Origin: Cyanobacteriota bacterium
Lineage (GTDB): Bacteria; Acidobacteriota; Vicinamibacteria; Vicinamibacterales; UBA2999
Direction of reading: 5' to 3'
DNA: 39,036 nucleotides
NCBI GenBank assembly: GCA_019752015.1
Contig: JAIEMQ010000055.1
Location: forward strand, 1-39,036
In this document: positions 24,515 through 34,919 of the stretch, piece by piece
Position numbering within the stretch: position 1 is the stretch's first letter
How the letters are laid out: each line of letters begins with the position of its first letter
Made by a program: the position numbers and the translations under genes
The notes under the pieces: generated by a model
Seen by the model: the letters and a program-made list of their open reading frames with translations, nothing else
What the model was told of the DNA's origin: nothing
The model's database searches: none

Positions 24515-27500
24515 CTACTGACTGCTGCCGGGCGCCCGGATGACGATGTTCGGCACGCCGCGGCCACGCATCAATTCATTCAACGCCTTGAGTTCCCTGC
24601 CGACGATGGCCGCTAACGCGGTCTGGTGCTTGCGGACTTCGTCGCGCAGGATTTTCTGTACTTCCAGTTGTTGATTGGTCGGGCGGAAATCGGCGCTCGC
24701 CAGCCCGTTGGCGAGATAGCCGATCTTGCTCAACAGCCGCGCACCGAACCGGACGCCATCCTGGCCGCGCCCGGTGGTGCGCAGCTCGACGAGGTTCTGT
24801 TGCAGATCGACGAGCTTCATCTCGAGCTCGCGCGCCGGCTTCATGATCTCGGAGTCGTTCATGACCTTGTCGAGGTTGAGAATCTGCGCGCGCACGATCT
24901 CGATCTGGTTCGCCAGATCCGTCGCCACCTCCAGCTCGCGTCTCAGTTCCGTCAGCATTTTGAACTGTTCGCGGATCTCGGCGTCGGTGCCGGCTGAATT
25001 CGGGTCCTTCCGGACTTCGAGCCGTTGCGTCAGCGTCTTGCCGCCGGCGTTCAAGCGAACGGTGTAGGCGCCCGGCGGCATCAGGATCGAGAGCCGCGGG
25101 CCGCCGCCGGGCCGTGTGCCGTCGGGACCGACGGTGATGTCCGGCGCGTACAACGGGCTGGTGCGCAGGCGCATTTCCGGGGACGGCTCATCGCGCAGAT
25201 CCCAATGGATGCGATTCAGCCCGGCCTGCTTCGGCGCCGGCAGCGATCGAATGACACGATTCTGATCGTCGAGAATCGAGACCGTGACATCACCTGCCGG
25301 CGGCGTGCGCAGGTAGTAGTTGATCGCCGCGCCGTATTGCGGGTTCTGTCCGACAGTCGGATCCTGGAACGACGCGGCTTCGCCGGTGATCTCGCGGAAA
25401 CGATACGCGGCGCGCGGCGGAAAGAGGTGCGCGTCGGCGCTCGTCACTTGCGGGGTGAGCTGCTGCAACGGCGACAGGTCATCGAGAATCCAGAAGCCGC
25501 GCCCGTAGGTGGCGATCACGAGATCGTTGAAATGCTCCTGCACCGCAATCCAATAGACCGGCGCGTGCGGCATGTTGGTCTGCAGCGGCTGCCAGTTCTC
25601 GCCATCGTCGAACGACACGTAGATGGCGTTCTCGGTGCCAAGGTAGAGCAGCCCTCGACGGACCGGGTCTTCCTTGATGCAGTGCGCATAGCTCAGCATG
25701 CTGCGCGGAATGCCGTTGGTGATCGTCCGCCACGTCCGGCCGTAATCCGTCGTCTTGTAGACGAATGGATCGCGGTTGTTGACCTGGTGCAGATCGACGG
25801 TGAGGTAGGCAGTGGCGGCATCGTATTTCGAGGGCTCGATGTTGCCCACCGTGCCCCATGGCGGCAGGCTCGGAATGTTCTTCGTCAGGTTGGTCCAGGT
25901 CTTGCCGTTGTCGCGCGTCACCTGCACCTGGCCGTCGTTGGTGCCGGCCCAGATCACGCCGCGCTCGAGGCGCGATTCCGCGATCGCCATCACCGTGAAC
26001 GCGTATTCGACGCCGATGTTGTCGCCGGTCAGCCCGCCGGAGAACTGCTGACGCGCCTTGTCGTTCGTCGAAAGGTCCGGGCTGATTACTTCCCAGCTCT
26101 GACCGCGATTGGTAGTGCGGTGCACATGCTGGCTGCCGACGTAAACCGTATTGCGGTCGTGCGGCGACATGGTGAGCGGCATGGTCCAGTTGAAGCGATA
26201 GCGGAGATCCGCTGGAACCCCGTTGGCCTGCTCCGGCCACACTTCGACGTTGCGCGCCTGGCGGCGGTTTTCTTCGTAGATGGCCACGATGCCGCCGACG
26301 CTGCCGGAGCCCGACGCGCTCGACCAGATCAGATTCGGATCGACGGGATCCGGCGTCGCCCAGCCGCTTTCACCGCCGGCGACGGTGTGCCACAGGCTGC
26401 GCGGGATCTGGCCGCCGCCGCCGAAGCCGCCGAGGCGGCTGTTGCTCGGGCCGCGATACGACGGACCATCCTGCTTGTTGCCGTAGACGTAATACGGAAT
26501 CTGGTTGTCGACAGTGACGTGATACATCTGCGCGTTTGGCAATCGGTTGCGGTACCAGGAGCGGCCGCGATTGTTGGAGATCGAGAAGCCCTGGTCGTGG
26601 CCGACGATCATGCGGTTGCCGTCGTCGGGATCGATCCACATGTCGTGATGATCGCCGCCGGGAGTGCGGACGTTGTTCTGCGGGGCCAGCGTTTGCCCGC
26701 CATCGAGCGAGATGCTGTAGCCCGCGGTCAGGAAGTAGGTTTCATTCTCGTTGTCGGGCGAGACAAAAATGTGAGAGTAGTAGTGCGCGCGGCCCATCGC
26801 GTTACGGTCGTAGCTCACGACGCGCCAGGTGCGCCCGCCGTCTTCCGATCGCCACACCTGTCCGCGATCGGTCTCCTTGCCGTTCCACGGAATGCCGTCG
26901 CCGGTTTCGATCATCGCGTAGACGCGATCGGCGTTCGACGGGGCAATCGCGACCTTCACCTTGCCGACCTCGCGCGACGGCAGTCCATTGCCGCGGAGAC
27001 GCGTCCATGTCGCCCCGCCGTCGTTCGAGGTGAACAACCCGCTGCCCGGACCGCCGCTCTCGCGTGCCCACGTCTTGATGTCGATCTGCCACATGCCTGC
27101 AAACAGTTTGCGCGGGTTGGCCGGATCGATGTCGAGCTCGGAACATCCGGTGTTCTCGTCGACGAACAACACGCGCTCCCAGTTGCGGCCGCCGTCGCTG
27201 GTGCGAAACACGCCGCGCTCCGGCTGCGGACCATAGGCATGGCCGAGCGCGCACGCGTAGACGACATCCGGATTCTTCGGGTGGACGATGACCTTGCCGA
27301 TGCGTCCGGTCTGTTCGAGACCCATCCGCGTCCACGAGCGGCCGGCGTCGGTGGATTTGAAGATGCCTTCGCCGACCGAGATGTGACTGCGGATGCAGGC
27401 TTCACCGGTGCCGGCCCAGACCGTGCTGGGATCCGAGGGCGCCACGGCAATGTCGCCGATCGAATGGACGCTCTGAGAGTCAAAAATCGCGTCCCACGTG

Positions 27501-27751
27501 ATGCCGCCATCAACCGTCTTGTGAATCCCCCCCGATGCGGAGCCTGCGTAATAGACGAGCGGCTGTCCCGGCACACCGGAGACGGCGCTGATGCGATTGC
27601 CTTCCGGCCCGATATGCCGCCACTGCAGCCCGCCGTAGATGCCGGGGGCGATGCGCGAGGCCTGCTGGGCCGCCAGGCGCAGTGGCGCGGGCGCCAACAG
27701 TACTGCGAGAACGCCGAAGCCAAGCAGGAATCGAGTCGTGGTCGTCGTCAT
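24515..27751 (-). CDS. Sortilin-like Asp-box (BNR) beta-propeller secreted protein
   Basis: I choose ATG 27751, 15 bases after the TonB-receptor stop, giving 1078 residues. The open frame extends 143 codons further but that part is antisense-like and arginine-rich. MTTTTTRFLLGFGVLAVLLA and the following stretch to LAAQQ form a signal peptide. At least eight Asp-box motifs are visible (KTVDGGITW, KSTDAGRSW, RTSDGGRNW, TSNDGGATW, RSEDGGRTW, TRDNGKTW, TTDYGRTW, SFDDGENW), consistent with two propellers of the VPS10/sortilin type. The C-terminal 180 residues include a FlgD-like beta domain (VSILDDQNRVIRSLPAPKQ, WDLRDE) and a long helical region. Such proteins are common beside TonB receptors in Acidobacteriota and Bacteroidota. 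Ligand and enzymatic activity are unknown. Confidence 0.88.
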   Translation of the reverse strand: MTTTTTRFLLGFGVLAVLLAPAPLRLAAQQASRIAPGIYGGLQWRHIGPEGNRISAVSGVPGQPLVYYAGSASGGIHKTVDGGITWDAIFDSQSVHSIGDIAVAPSDPSTVWAGTGEACIRSHISVGEGIFKSTDAGRSWTRMGLEQTGRIGKVIVHPKNPDVVYACALGHAYGPQPERGVFRTSDGGRNWERVLFVDENTGCSELDIDPANPRKLFAGMWQIDIKTWARESGGPGSGLFTSNDGGATWTRLRGNGLPSREVGKVKVAIAPSNADRVYAMIETGDGIPWNGKETDRGQVWRSEDGGRTWRVVSYDRNAMGRAHYYSHIFVSPDNENETYFLTAGYSISLDGGQTLAPQNNVRTPGGDHHDMWIDPDDGNRMIVGHDQGFSISNNRGRSWYRNRLPNAQMYHVTVDNQIPYYVYGNKQDGPSYRGPSNSRLGGFGGGGQIPRSLWHTVAGGESGWATPDPVDPNLIWSSASGSGSVGGIVAIYEENRRQARNVEVWPEQANGVPADLRYRFNWTMPLTMSPHDRNTVYVGSQHVHRTTNRGQSWEVISPDLSTNDKARQQFSGGLTGDNIGVEYAFTVMAIAESRLERGVIWAGTNDGQVQVTRDNGKTWTNLTKNIPSLPPWGTVGNIEPSKYDAATAYLTVDLHQVNNRDPFVYKTTDYGRTWRTITNGIPRSMLSYAHCIKEDPVRRGLLYLGTENAIYVSFDDGENWQPLQTNMPHAPVYWIAVQEHFNDLVIATYGRGFWILDDLSPLQQLTPQVTSADAHLFPPRAAYRFREITGEAASFQDPTVGQNPQYGAAINYYLRTPPAGDVTVSILDDQNRVIRSLPAPKQAGLNRIHWDLRDEPSPEMRLRTSPLYAPDITVGPDGTRPGGGPRLSILMPPGAYTVRLNAGGKTLTQRLEVRKDPNSAGTDAEIREQFKMLTELRRELEVATDLANQIEIVRAQILNLDKVMNDSEIMKPARELEMKLVDLQQNLVELRTTGRGQDGVRFGARLLSKIGYLANGLASADFRPTNQQLEVQKILRDEVRKHQTALAAIVGRELKALNELMRGRGVPNIVIRAPGSSQ

Positions 27752-27765
27752 TGGCGCCCCCACCG

Positions 27766-30681
27766 TCAGAACTTGTAGCCGAGCGTCACTTGGAAGGCGC
27801 GCGGGGGATGCCGGTTGAACCGCGACAGGTACAGTGGCGTGTTCAGACGGTTCGCGCCGGTGTTCCACTGGGTCTGCGCACCGGTATTGAAGACGTTGAA
27901 GATGCCGAGTCCGAGATCGAGCGACCGCGTGCCGAATTTGATCGAGCGGCTCAGATTGAGCTGCAGGTAGCGCGCCGTCTCGTTGAGGAGCTGGCCGTCG
28001 CTCCGCGTCGCGTTCGCGAAACGCCAGGAGGTCGCCAGCGGATTGGCTTGCGTGGTGCCGTTGGCGAGCGTCACGCGCGCGGGCCCGAAGATCGGATCGC
28101 CGGTCGCGTTCTGAATGACGACTGGCCCGAGGTAGCCGCCGGCCTGGATGATGTAGCTGGCCGCCACTCTCACCTGCCACGGCGCAAAGTACTGGCCGGC
28201 AATGCGTACCGAGTACGGGCGATAGGCGACGCCGGACTCCTGTCCACCGCCGTCAAGACTGTTATCGTCGCCGTTGCCGAACAGCTGGCGCGAGAGATCG
28301 CGGTTGTTGGGGAATGCGTCCGGCTGGATGAAGCGCGCCGGGTCGGTCGGGTTCCAGGTGCCGTCGAGGTGCTGCCATTGGCGTGTCGCGGTCGCCATCA
28401 CCTGGAAGTTATGCGACAGGTTCTTGGCGACGATGGCCTCGAGGTTGGTGACCACCACCTGGCTCCACGTCGCGTTGGTCTGCTGCATGATCATGCCCTG
28501 GTTCGGATCGACGCGCCCGAAGCCGCGGAACGGCTGGTTTGGGCCGTCCGGATAGAAGCCGTTGATGTCGACTTCCGCGTAGCCGTCTTTGAAGTAACGG
28601 CGGTTGAAGGAAAAATCAAGGCTGAGCTGCCCCGGGAGCTGCTTGGCGTAGCCAATGGCGTATTCATCGACGCGCGGCTGGCGCAGGTTCGGATCGAAGG
28701 CGAGGGCATTGATCGCCGCGGTGGCGGCGGGCGTGATCTGCTCGATCTCGAAGATGCCGTCGCCGTTGGCGTCGAACACGTCGCGCTGGAACCGTCGCGA
28801 CGTCGGTCCAAAGGTGGTGATTGGATCGCGGCCGTTGACCTGCTCGTGGACGCGTCCGAAAAATGCCCGGATCACGTTGCGGGCGTCTTCGGTCAACAGG
28901 AACGCGCCGCCGACGCGCGGCCCGATGTTGCGGCTGTTCATGCGCTCGATGCCGAAGATCTCATCAAAGCGCCGCACCCAATCGACGCGCACGCCGAAGT
29001 TCAGCGTGACGCGCTCGAGCGGTTTCCACGTGTCCTGCACGTAGACCGCCCAATCGCGATCGTTCGCTTTGGTGGTGAGAATCTCAACCGGCGACACGGT
29101 GCGGCGCATGAATGGCCGCGTGCCCGCCGCCGGGTTGGCCGGATCGATCTGCACCACGCGCTCCAGATTGAAGCCGTCGTTGGTGGCGCGGCTCAATACT
29201 TCGCGCCGCAGCGTCGGCGCCCCCCAGAGACCGGTCTTCACCTCGTGCGATCCGATCCAGCCGCTCTTGTAGTAGGTGAGGTCGCCGCGGACCATCGACA
29301 TCGACGAGGGGGTGATGCTCAGCTCCTCGGCGTTGTTCATCGTCACCAGGATGCCGCTGCCGGTGGGGACGCCGCCGGACATCGACGTGCTCTGGTGAAC
29401 GTTGATCGACGGCCCGAAGCCGGGGAAGTTTTTGTAAGTGTCTTCGGCATTGCCGCCCTTGTTGTTGTAGGAGGCAGAGATTGACGTCTGGACATTGCTG
29501 CCCCACACCGAGTTCAGCTTGGCCAGATACATCGATCCGCCGGCGCCGCGTGGATTGATTTGATTGGTGTTGCGTTCGCGATTGCTGCTGAATTTGTTGC
29601 GGTCGTACTGCCACAACCCCGAGAGTTCGTGCTTGCCGGCCTGCGTCGTGACCTTCACATACGGCTGTTTGCTGATCGAAAAATTGTCGAAGGGCTGGAA
29701 GTCGGGACGGAACGCGCGCAGGTAGGCGAGATCCTGCTCGGTACGGCTGATGCCATTCTTCAAATCCGCGTAGCGATAGGTGCCGAAGAACCAGACGCGG
29801 TCCTTGATGATCTTGCCGCCGAGCGACATGTCCCACTGGTTGACTTCCTGGAACGTCGGCAGACCGCCGGGCGCCGCGCCGCCCTGGCTGTTGTCGCCAT
29901 TCCAGGCGAGGGGCTGATAGGACACGCTGGCCGATCCCTTGAGCTGATTCTGGCCGCGCGGGGTGACCACGTTCATCACCACGCCGGTGCTGAGCGGGGT
30001 CGACGCGTCGGCGCCGCCCAGCTTGATCTCCACATCCTGCATCGTGTCGCCGCCCATGCCCATGGAATGCGCCGCGGAATCGACGTAGGCCGACGCCGGC
30101 GCGCCTTCGAGCTGGAACGCGTGCGCGTAAATGTGCGAGCCGCGGAAATAGTACGCGCGGCGGCCGACGCCATCGTCGACGTTGCGCGATCCGACGCCCG
30201 GCGCGAGGTCGAGGGCGTCGGTGAACAGCCGGCGTGACGTGATCGGCGCCGCCCGGACCAGCTCGCCGTCGATGTTGAGCACGCTGGTCGGCCGGCCGGT
30301 CTCGATCATCGGTGAGTCGCCGGTGACGGTGATGGTCTCGGCAAGCGTTCCGATCCTCAGGTCGATATCGACGCTGAAGGTAATGCCGGCGCGCATGACA
30401 ATGCCCTCGCGCCTCCACTGTGAGAACCCGGACAGTTCCGCGGTCACCGCATACGTGCCGGGCGGCAGGTTCAGCAGCCGGTAATAGCCCCCGGTATCGG
30501 TGACGGAGATGACCGGTGACAGCAGCGCCGGGCTGTGTGCCGTCACAGTAACTCCTGGCAGCACGGCGCCCTGTTCATCTTTCACATACCCGCGGATGCT
30601 GCCGTCGCCGGTTTGTGCGAAAGCCTGTAGGGGAAGGGCCAGGGTGGAAATCACGAACAACGCGGACAGGAAACGGGACAT
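27766..30681 (-). CDS. TonB-dependent outer-membrane receptor with carboxypeptidase-regulatory-like N-domain (Oar-like)
   Basis: ATG 30681, with GGAGG eight bases before it, gives 971 residues. [20 protein letters not shown] then FAQ is the signal peptide. Residues about 28-105 form a carboxypeptidase-regulatory-like domain ([40 protein letters not shown]). A TonB-plug region follows ([54 protein letters not shown]). The rest is a beta-barrel with many aromatic turns that ends in FQVTLGYKF, a C-terminal aromatic as expected for Bam-inserted barrels. It should import a large or scarce substrate through the outer membrane; which one is not shown. It forms an operon with the Asp-box protein downstream and is divergent from the molybdoenzyme genes. 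Confidence 0.9.
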   Translation of the reverse strand: MSRFLSALFVISTLALPLQAFAQTGDGSIRGYVKDEQGAVLPGVTVTAHSPALLSPVISVTDTGGYYRLLNLPPGTYAVTAELSGFSQWRREGIVMRAGITFSVDIDLRIGTLAETITVTGDSPMIETGRPTSVLNIDGELVRAAPITSRRLFTDALDLAPGVGSRNVDDGVGRRAYYFRGSHIYAHAFQLEGAPASAYVDSAAHSMGMGGDTMQDVEIKLGGADASTPLSTGVVMNVVTPRGQNQLKGSASVSYQPLAWNGDNSQGGAAPGGLPTFQEVNQWDMSLGGKIIKDRVWFFGTYRYADLKNGISRTEQDLAYLRAFRPDFQPFDNFSISKQPYVKVTTQAGKHELSGLWQYDRNKFSSNRERNTNQINPRGAGGSMYLAKLNSVWGSNVQTSISASYNNKGGNAEDTYKNFPGFGPSINVHQSTSMSGGVPTGSGILVTMNNAEELSITPSSMSMVRGDLTYYKSGWIGSHEVKTGLWGAPTLRREVLSRATNDGFNLERVVQIDPANPAAGTRPFMRRTVSPVEILTTKANDRDWAVYVQDTWKPLERVTLNFGVRVDWVRRFDEIFGIERMNSRNIGPRVGGAFLLTEDARNVIRAFFGRVHEQVNGRDPITTFGPTSRRFQRDVFDANGDGIFEIEQITPAATAAINALAFDPNLRQPRVDEYAIGYAKQLPGQLSLDFSFNRRYFKDGYAEVDINGFYPDGPNQPFRGFGRVDPNQGMIMQQTNATWSQVVVTNLEAIVAKNLSHNFQVMATATRQWQHLDGTWNPTDPARFIQPDAFPNNRDLSRQLFGNGDDNSLDGGGQESGVAYRPYSVRIAGQYFAPWQVRVAASYIIQAGGYLGPVVIQNATGDPIFGPARVTLANGTTQANPLATSWRFANATRSDGQLLNETARYLQLNLSRSIKFGTRSLDLGLGIFNVFNTGAQTQWNTGANRLNTPLYLSRFNRHPPRAFQVTLGYKF

Positions 30682-30718
30682 TGAGACCTCCGAGGGACGA
30701 GGACCGAGGCGAATGGCC

Positions 30719-30734
30719 CGGAGCTTACGCTCCG
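30719..30734. promoter_or_regulatory. Short inverted repeat in the TonB-receptor/coxS divergent gap
   Basis: CGGAGC-TTAC-GCTCCG is a perfect 6-bp stem with a 4-base loop, lying in the 118-base gap between the two divergent genes. It could be a regulator site or an mRNA hairpin in the receptor leader. No clear promoter was seen. Confidence 0.3.
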
Positions 30735-30799
30735 CCTCCAGGCAAGTCAATCTGCACACTTGGCGCCGGAGTGTGTTGGGACGTAGGATAAGCGCCCCT

Positions 30800-31279
<480 letters not shown>

Positions 31280-31281
31280 CG

Positions 31282-33654
31282 ATGACGACATCAGCTCCGG
31301 TTCTCCCCAAGCTGATCGGCGAGCGCGTCAAGCGCCGCGAAGACCCGCGGTTGGTCCGGGGCCTCGGCACCTATGTCGACGACCTCAAGGTCACCGGCAT
31401 GCGTCATGTCGCGTTCAAGCGGAGCGACATCGCGCACGGCACGATCAGGAAGATCGATACGAGCGCCGCGGAAAAGATGGACGGCGTCGAAGCGGTGTTC
31501 ACTGGCGCCGACATCGCGAAGATCCTCGCGCCGATGCCGATAGGCACGCCGTTCCCGTCGCCGCCGCATTACGCGGTTGCGGCCGATACGGTGCGCTACG
31601 CCGGTGAGCCGGTGGCACTGGTCGTCGCGGCGGATCGTTACGTCGCGAAGGACGCGGCCGATGCGATCGTCGTGACCTACGATCCACTGCCGGTCGTCGT
31701 CGATCCCGAAGCGGCGATGGAAGGGAAGCCCGGCGTCATCCACAAGGACTTTCCGAACAACCTCGCCGTGGCGCTGGTGCCGAGCGGCACCGGCGTGGCG
31801 CCGGATTTTTCGAAGATCGACAACACCGCGGTCGACAAGGCGTTTGCCGAAGCGGAAGTGAAGATCAGCCAGCGCATGGTGAACCATCGCCTCGTGCCGA
31901 ACGCGATGGAGCCGCGCGGCGTGCTCGCGCACTGGGAGCCCGGCAAGGAGACGATGACGATCTGGTCGTCGACGCAGAACCCGCACATCCTCAAGACGAT
32001 GATCGCGGCGATGAACGGCCTCGGCCAGCACCAGGTCCGCGCCATCGCGCCGGAAGTGGGCGGCGGCTTCGGCGCGAAGATCAACATCTACGCCGAGGAA
32101 TACGTGTGCTCGGTGGTGTCGAAAAAGCTCGGCATCCCGGTCAAGTGGATCGAGGATCGCACCGAAGCATTCGTGGCGACGACGCACGGGCGCGACATCA
32201 TCGGCTACGTCGACATCGCCGCGCGCAAGGATGGCAAGGTGCTCGGCTTGAAGATGCGGCTGATCGCCGACATCGGCGCGTACAACATGCTGCTGACCGC
32301 GGCGGTTCCGACGTTGACGATGTTGATGGCGAACGGGACCTACGACATTCCCGCGATCCGCACGACGCTGACGGAAGTCTTCACCAACAAGACGCCGACC
32401 GACGCGTATCGCGGCGCCGGGCGTCCGGAAGCGACCTACTTCGTCGAGCGCGCCATGGACATGCTGGCGCGCGAGCTCAACATGGATCCGGCGGAGCTGC
32501 GCCGGAAGAACTTCATCAAGCCGAACCAGTTCCCGTATCAAACGCAGATGGGAGCGGTCTACGACTCCGGTGATTACGAGAAGACGCTCGACGTCGCGCT
32601 GAAGGCTGCGAACTGGAAGGGCCTGATCGCCGAGCGCGACAAGGCACGCAAGGAAGGACGGCTGGTCGGCCTCGGCCTCGCGTTTTATGTCGAAGTCTGC
32701 GGCCTCGGCCCATCGTCTTCGTTGCCGACCGGCGGCTGGGAGCACGGGCAGGTGACGATCGAGCGCGACGGGCGCATCACCGCGACGACCGGCGCGTCAC
32801 CGCACGGCCAGGGCAACGAAACGACGTTCGCGCAAATGCTCGCCGATCAATTCAGCGTGCCGTTCGAGCACGTCACGATTCTGCACGGCGACACCGGCAT
32901 CGTGAAGCAGGGCATCGGCACGTTCGGCAGCCGCTCCCAGGCGGTCGCGGGTACGGCGCTGCATCTCGCCGGCGCCAAGGTGAAGAAGAAGATGGCGCAG
33001 TTTGCCGCGGCGATGCTCGAAGCGAGCGAGGACGACATTGTCTTCGAGAACGGCACCATCGGCGTGAAGGGCGCGCCCGCGAAGGCGAAGCCGTTCGCCG
33101 CGATCGCCGGCTACGCCTATGTGCCGGTGCCGCTGCCGCAGGGCATGGAGCCGGGGCTGAGCGACGAAGCGTTCTTCGAGCCCGCCAACAACACGTATCC
33201 GTTCGGCTGCCACATCTCGATGCTCGAGATCGATCGCGAGACGGGCGAGCCGACGCTGGTGAAGCTGATCGCCGTCGATGACGCCGGCAATCTGATCAAC
33301 CCGCTGATCGTCGAAGGGCAGATTCACGGCGGCCTCGCCCAGGGCATCGGCCAGGCGATGATCGAAGAAGCCGTCTACAACGACGAGGGCCAGCTGATGA
33401 CCGGCTCGTTCATGGACTACGCGATGCCGCGGGCAACGGATTTTCCGCGCTTCGAAATGGCCAGCACCGTGACGCCGACGCCGGTCAATCCGTTCGGCGC
33501 GAAGGGCGTTGGCGAAGCGGGCACGCTCGGGTCGACGCCGTGCATCGTCTCGGCGGCGGTCGACGCGCTGAGTCCGTTCGGCGTCAAGCACATCGACATG
33601 ATGCTGCGGCCCGAAAAGCTGTGGAAGATCATCAACGGTGGAGGACGCTCATGA
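31282..33654 (+). CDS. Molybdopterin-binding large subunit, xanthine dehydrogenase / CoxL form II type
   Basis: The 790-residue subunit has the full family architecture: IGERVKRREDPRLVRGLGTY at the start, EVGGGFGAKI (258-267), the active-site loop AYRGAGR (375-381), SPHGQGNETTFAQMLAD, GTFGSRSQAV, and GVGEAGTLGS with the base-catalyst Glu745. Genuine CO dehydrogenases (form I) carry AYxCSFR with a copper-ligating cysteine. AYRGAGR marks form II, whose members oxidise various aldehydes, purines or N-heterocycles, and whose CO activity is doubtful. Accessory CoxG, CoxE and CoxD-like genes follow, as in cox clusters. The substrate is unknown. The stop overlaps the FAD-subunit start (ATGA). Confidence 0.93.
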   Translation: MTTSAPVLPKLIGERVKRREDPRLVRGLGTYVDDLKVTGMRHVAFKRSDIAHGTIRKIDTSAAEKMDGVEAVFTGADIAKILAPMPIGTPFPSPPHYAVAADTVRYAGEPVALVVAADRYVAKDAADAIVVTYDPLPVVVDPEAAMEGKPGVIHKDFPNNLAVALVPSGTGVAPDFSKIDNTAVDKAFAEAEVKISQRMVNHRLVPNAMEPRGVLAHWEPGKETMTIWSSTQNPHILKTMIAAMNGLGQHQVRAIAPEVGGGFGAKINIYAEEYVCSVVSKKLGIPVKWIEDRTEAFVATTHGRDIIGYVDIAARKDGKVLGLKMRLIADIGAYNMLLTAAVPTLTMLMANGTYDIPAIRTTLTEVFTNKTPTDAYRGAGRPEATYFVERAMDMLARELNMDPAELRRKNFIKPNQFPYQTQMGAVYDSGDYEKTLDVALKAANWKGLIAERDKARKEGRLVGLGLAFYVEVCGLGPSSSLPTGGWEHGQVTIERDGRITATTGASPHGQGNETTFAQMLADQFSVPFEHVTILHGDTGIVKQGIGTFGSRSQAVAGTALHLAGAKVKKKMAQFAAAMLEASEDDIVFENGTIGVKGAPAKAKPFAAIAGYAYVPVPLPQGMEPGLSDEAFFEPANNTYPFGCHISMLEIDRETGEPTLVKLIAVDDAGNLINPLIVEGQIHGGLAQGIGQAMIEEAVYNDEGQLMTGSFMDYAMPRATDFPRFEMASTVTPTPVNPFGAKGVGEAGTLGSTPCIVSAAVDALSPFGVKHIDMMLRPEKLWKIINGGGRS

Positions 33655-34493
33655 TTCCGGTTGCGTTCGATTACCAGCGGGCGACATCCGTCGACGATGC
33701 GATTGCGAAGCTCACCGCGTCCGGCGGCAAGGCGATCGCCGGCGGCCATAGTCTCGTGCCGTTGATGAAGCTGCGGCTTTCCGAGCCCGGCACGCTCGTC
33801 GACATCTCGAAGATTCCCGGACTCTCTGGCGTCAAGGAAGCCGGTGGGAAGATCGAGATCGGCGCAACGACAACGCACGCGGAGATCGCCGGATCAAAGT
33901 TGCTGCGCGACAAGTGCCCGATCCTCGCTGAAGCCGCGGCGGAGATCGGCGATCCTCAAGTCAGGAATCGCGGCACGATCGGCGGCAGCCTGGCGCACGC
34001 CGATCCGGCATCGGATCTGCCGGCCGTCGCGATCGCGCTCGATGCCGACATCCAGATCAAAGGCAGGAGCGGCGCTCGCACGGTGAAGGCGGCCGCGTTC
34101 TTCCGCGGCTTCTACGACGTCGATCTTGCTGCCGGTGAGCTGATCGTCGCCGTACATGTCACACCGGTGCGATCGGCGGCATACGCGAAGCTGCACCAGC
34201 GCGCGTCGCATTACGCGATCGTGGGTGCGGCGGTCGCGCTCGACGTCAAGGGCGGCGTGATTCAATCGGCGCGGGTCGGGCTCACCGGCGCGACAACCCA
34301 TGCGATTCGGCTGGCGGGAGTCGAGAAGGCGCTCGCGGGGAAGAAGGCGGACGGCGTTGCCGCCGCAGTCGCCTCAGCGGCCGGCGAAGCCGGCGATCTG
34401 AACGCCGATCTCCACGCGAGTGCCGATTATCGGAAAGCCATGATCCCGGTGTTCGTGAAGCGCGCCGTCGAGAGGGCGTTAGCCAGAGGTTAA
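33651..34493 (+). CDS. FAD-binding medium subunit of the molybdoenzyme (CoxM-like)
   Basis: From ATG 33651 the product is 280 residues, normal for CoxM. FAD-contact motifs are AGGHSLVPLMKLRL (30-43) and TIGGSLAHADPASDLP (109-124). The AELIVAVHVTP-like strand (GELIVAVHVTPVRSAAYAKL) and the final LNADLHASADYRKAMIPVF are typical of the C-terminal CO_deh_flav_C domain. It accepts electrons from the Fe-S subunit. The start overlaps the large-subunit stop by four bases and its 3' end overlaps the convergent coxG end by 15 bases. Confidence 0.93.
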   Translation: MIPVAFDYQRATSVDDAIAKLTASGGKAIAGGHSLVPLMKLRLSEPGTLVDISKIPGLSGVKEAGGKIEIGATTTHAEIAGSKLLRDKCPILAEAAAEIGDPQVRNRGTIGGSLAHADPASDLPAVAIALDADIQIKGRSGARTVKAAAFFRGFYDVDLAAGELIVAVHVTPVRSAAYAKLHQRASHYAIVGAAVALDVKGGVIQSARVGLTGATTHAIRLAGVEKALAGKKADGVAAAVASAAGEAGDLNADLHASADYRKAMIPVFVKRAVERALARG

Positions 34494-34919
34494 CTTCGAC
34501 TGCATGCAGGCGAAGAAGCGATCCTGCATCATCTTCGCCGCGCTGCCGATCAGCCGCTGACCGAGGCGCGCGATCGTGCCGCCCGTCTGCGCCGTGCCGG
34601 TGACGTCGACGATCGTGTTGGCGCCGTCGGCGCGGAGCGAGATTTTTGCTTCGCCCTTGACGAAGCCCGGCCGGCCTTGTCCCTCCACTGACAACGTGTA
34701 AGACGATGGCTCGACTTTGTCGGCGATGACGACGGTGCCTTCGTACTTACCGGTGATGGCGGCCATGCCGATGGTGATCGCGGCGCGGTAGCGGTCGGCG
34801 CCCTCGGGTTCGAGCTTGTCACACCCCGGGATGCACGAGGCGATCGCCGCCGGATCCATCATCAGCGCCCAGACCTTGTCGGGTGGCGCGGTGAACGTGT
34901 AAGTGCCGGTGATGTCCAT
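34479..34919 (-). CDS. coxG: CoxG-like SRPBCC-fold accessory protein
   Basis: The 146-residue protein starts MDITGTYTFTAPPDKVWALM and contains DPAAIASCIPGCDKLEPEGA, ITGKYEGTVVIADKVEPSSY, and TAQTGGTIARLGQRLIGSAA, the standard CoxG (SRPBCC/START-like) sequence. CoxG anchors or matures molybdenum hydroxylases at the membrane. Many CoxG proteins have an additional C-terminal hydrophobic tail; this one ends at MQSKLTSG without it, so membrane attachment through a tail is not expected. It lies on the strand opposite the structural genes, converging with coxM (15-base overlap), and its start lies inside the end of the coxE frame. Confidence 0.92.
   Translation of the reverse strand: MDITGTYTFTAPPDKVWALMMDPAAIASCIPGCDKLEPEGADRYRAAITIGMAAITGKYEGTVVIADKVEPSSYTLSVEGQGRPGFVKGEAKISLRADGANTIVDVTGTAQTGGTIARLGQRLIGSAAKMMQDRFFACMQSKLTSG

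Noticed and set aside
25025-27778. A 917-codon open frame on the plus strand
   Set aside because: It is antisense to the Asp-box protein, whose signal peptide and eight Asp boxes are clear on the minus strand.
27752-28180. N-terminal extension of the Asp-box protein frame
   Set aside because: The added 143 codons are Arg-rich antisense-like sequence within the receptor gene, while a signal peptide begins at ATG 27751.
27682-29484. A 600-codon open frame on the plus strand
   Set aside because: It is antisense to the TonB-dependent receptor; no recognisable domain.
32404-32424. Aerobic CO dehydrogenase (form I CoxL)
   Set aside because: The active-site loop encodes AYRGAGR and lacks the copper-ligating cysteine of AYxCSFR.
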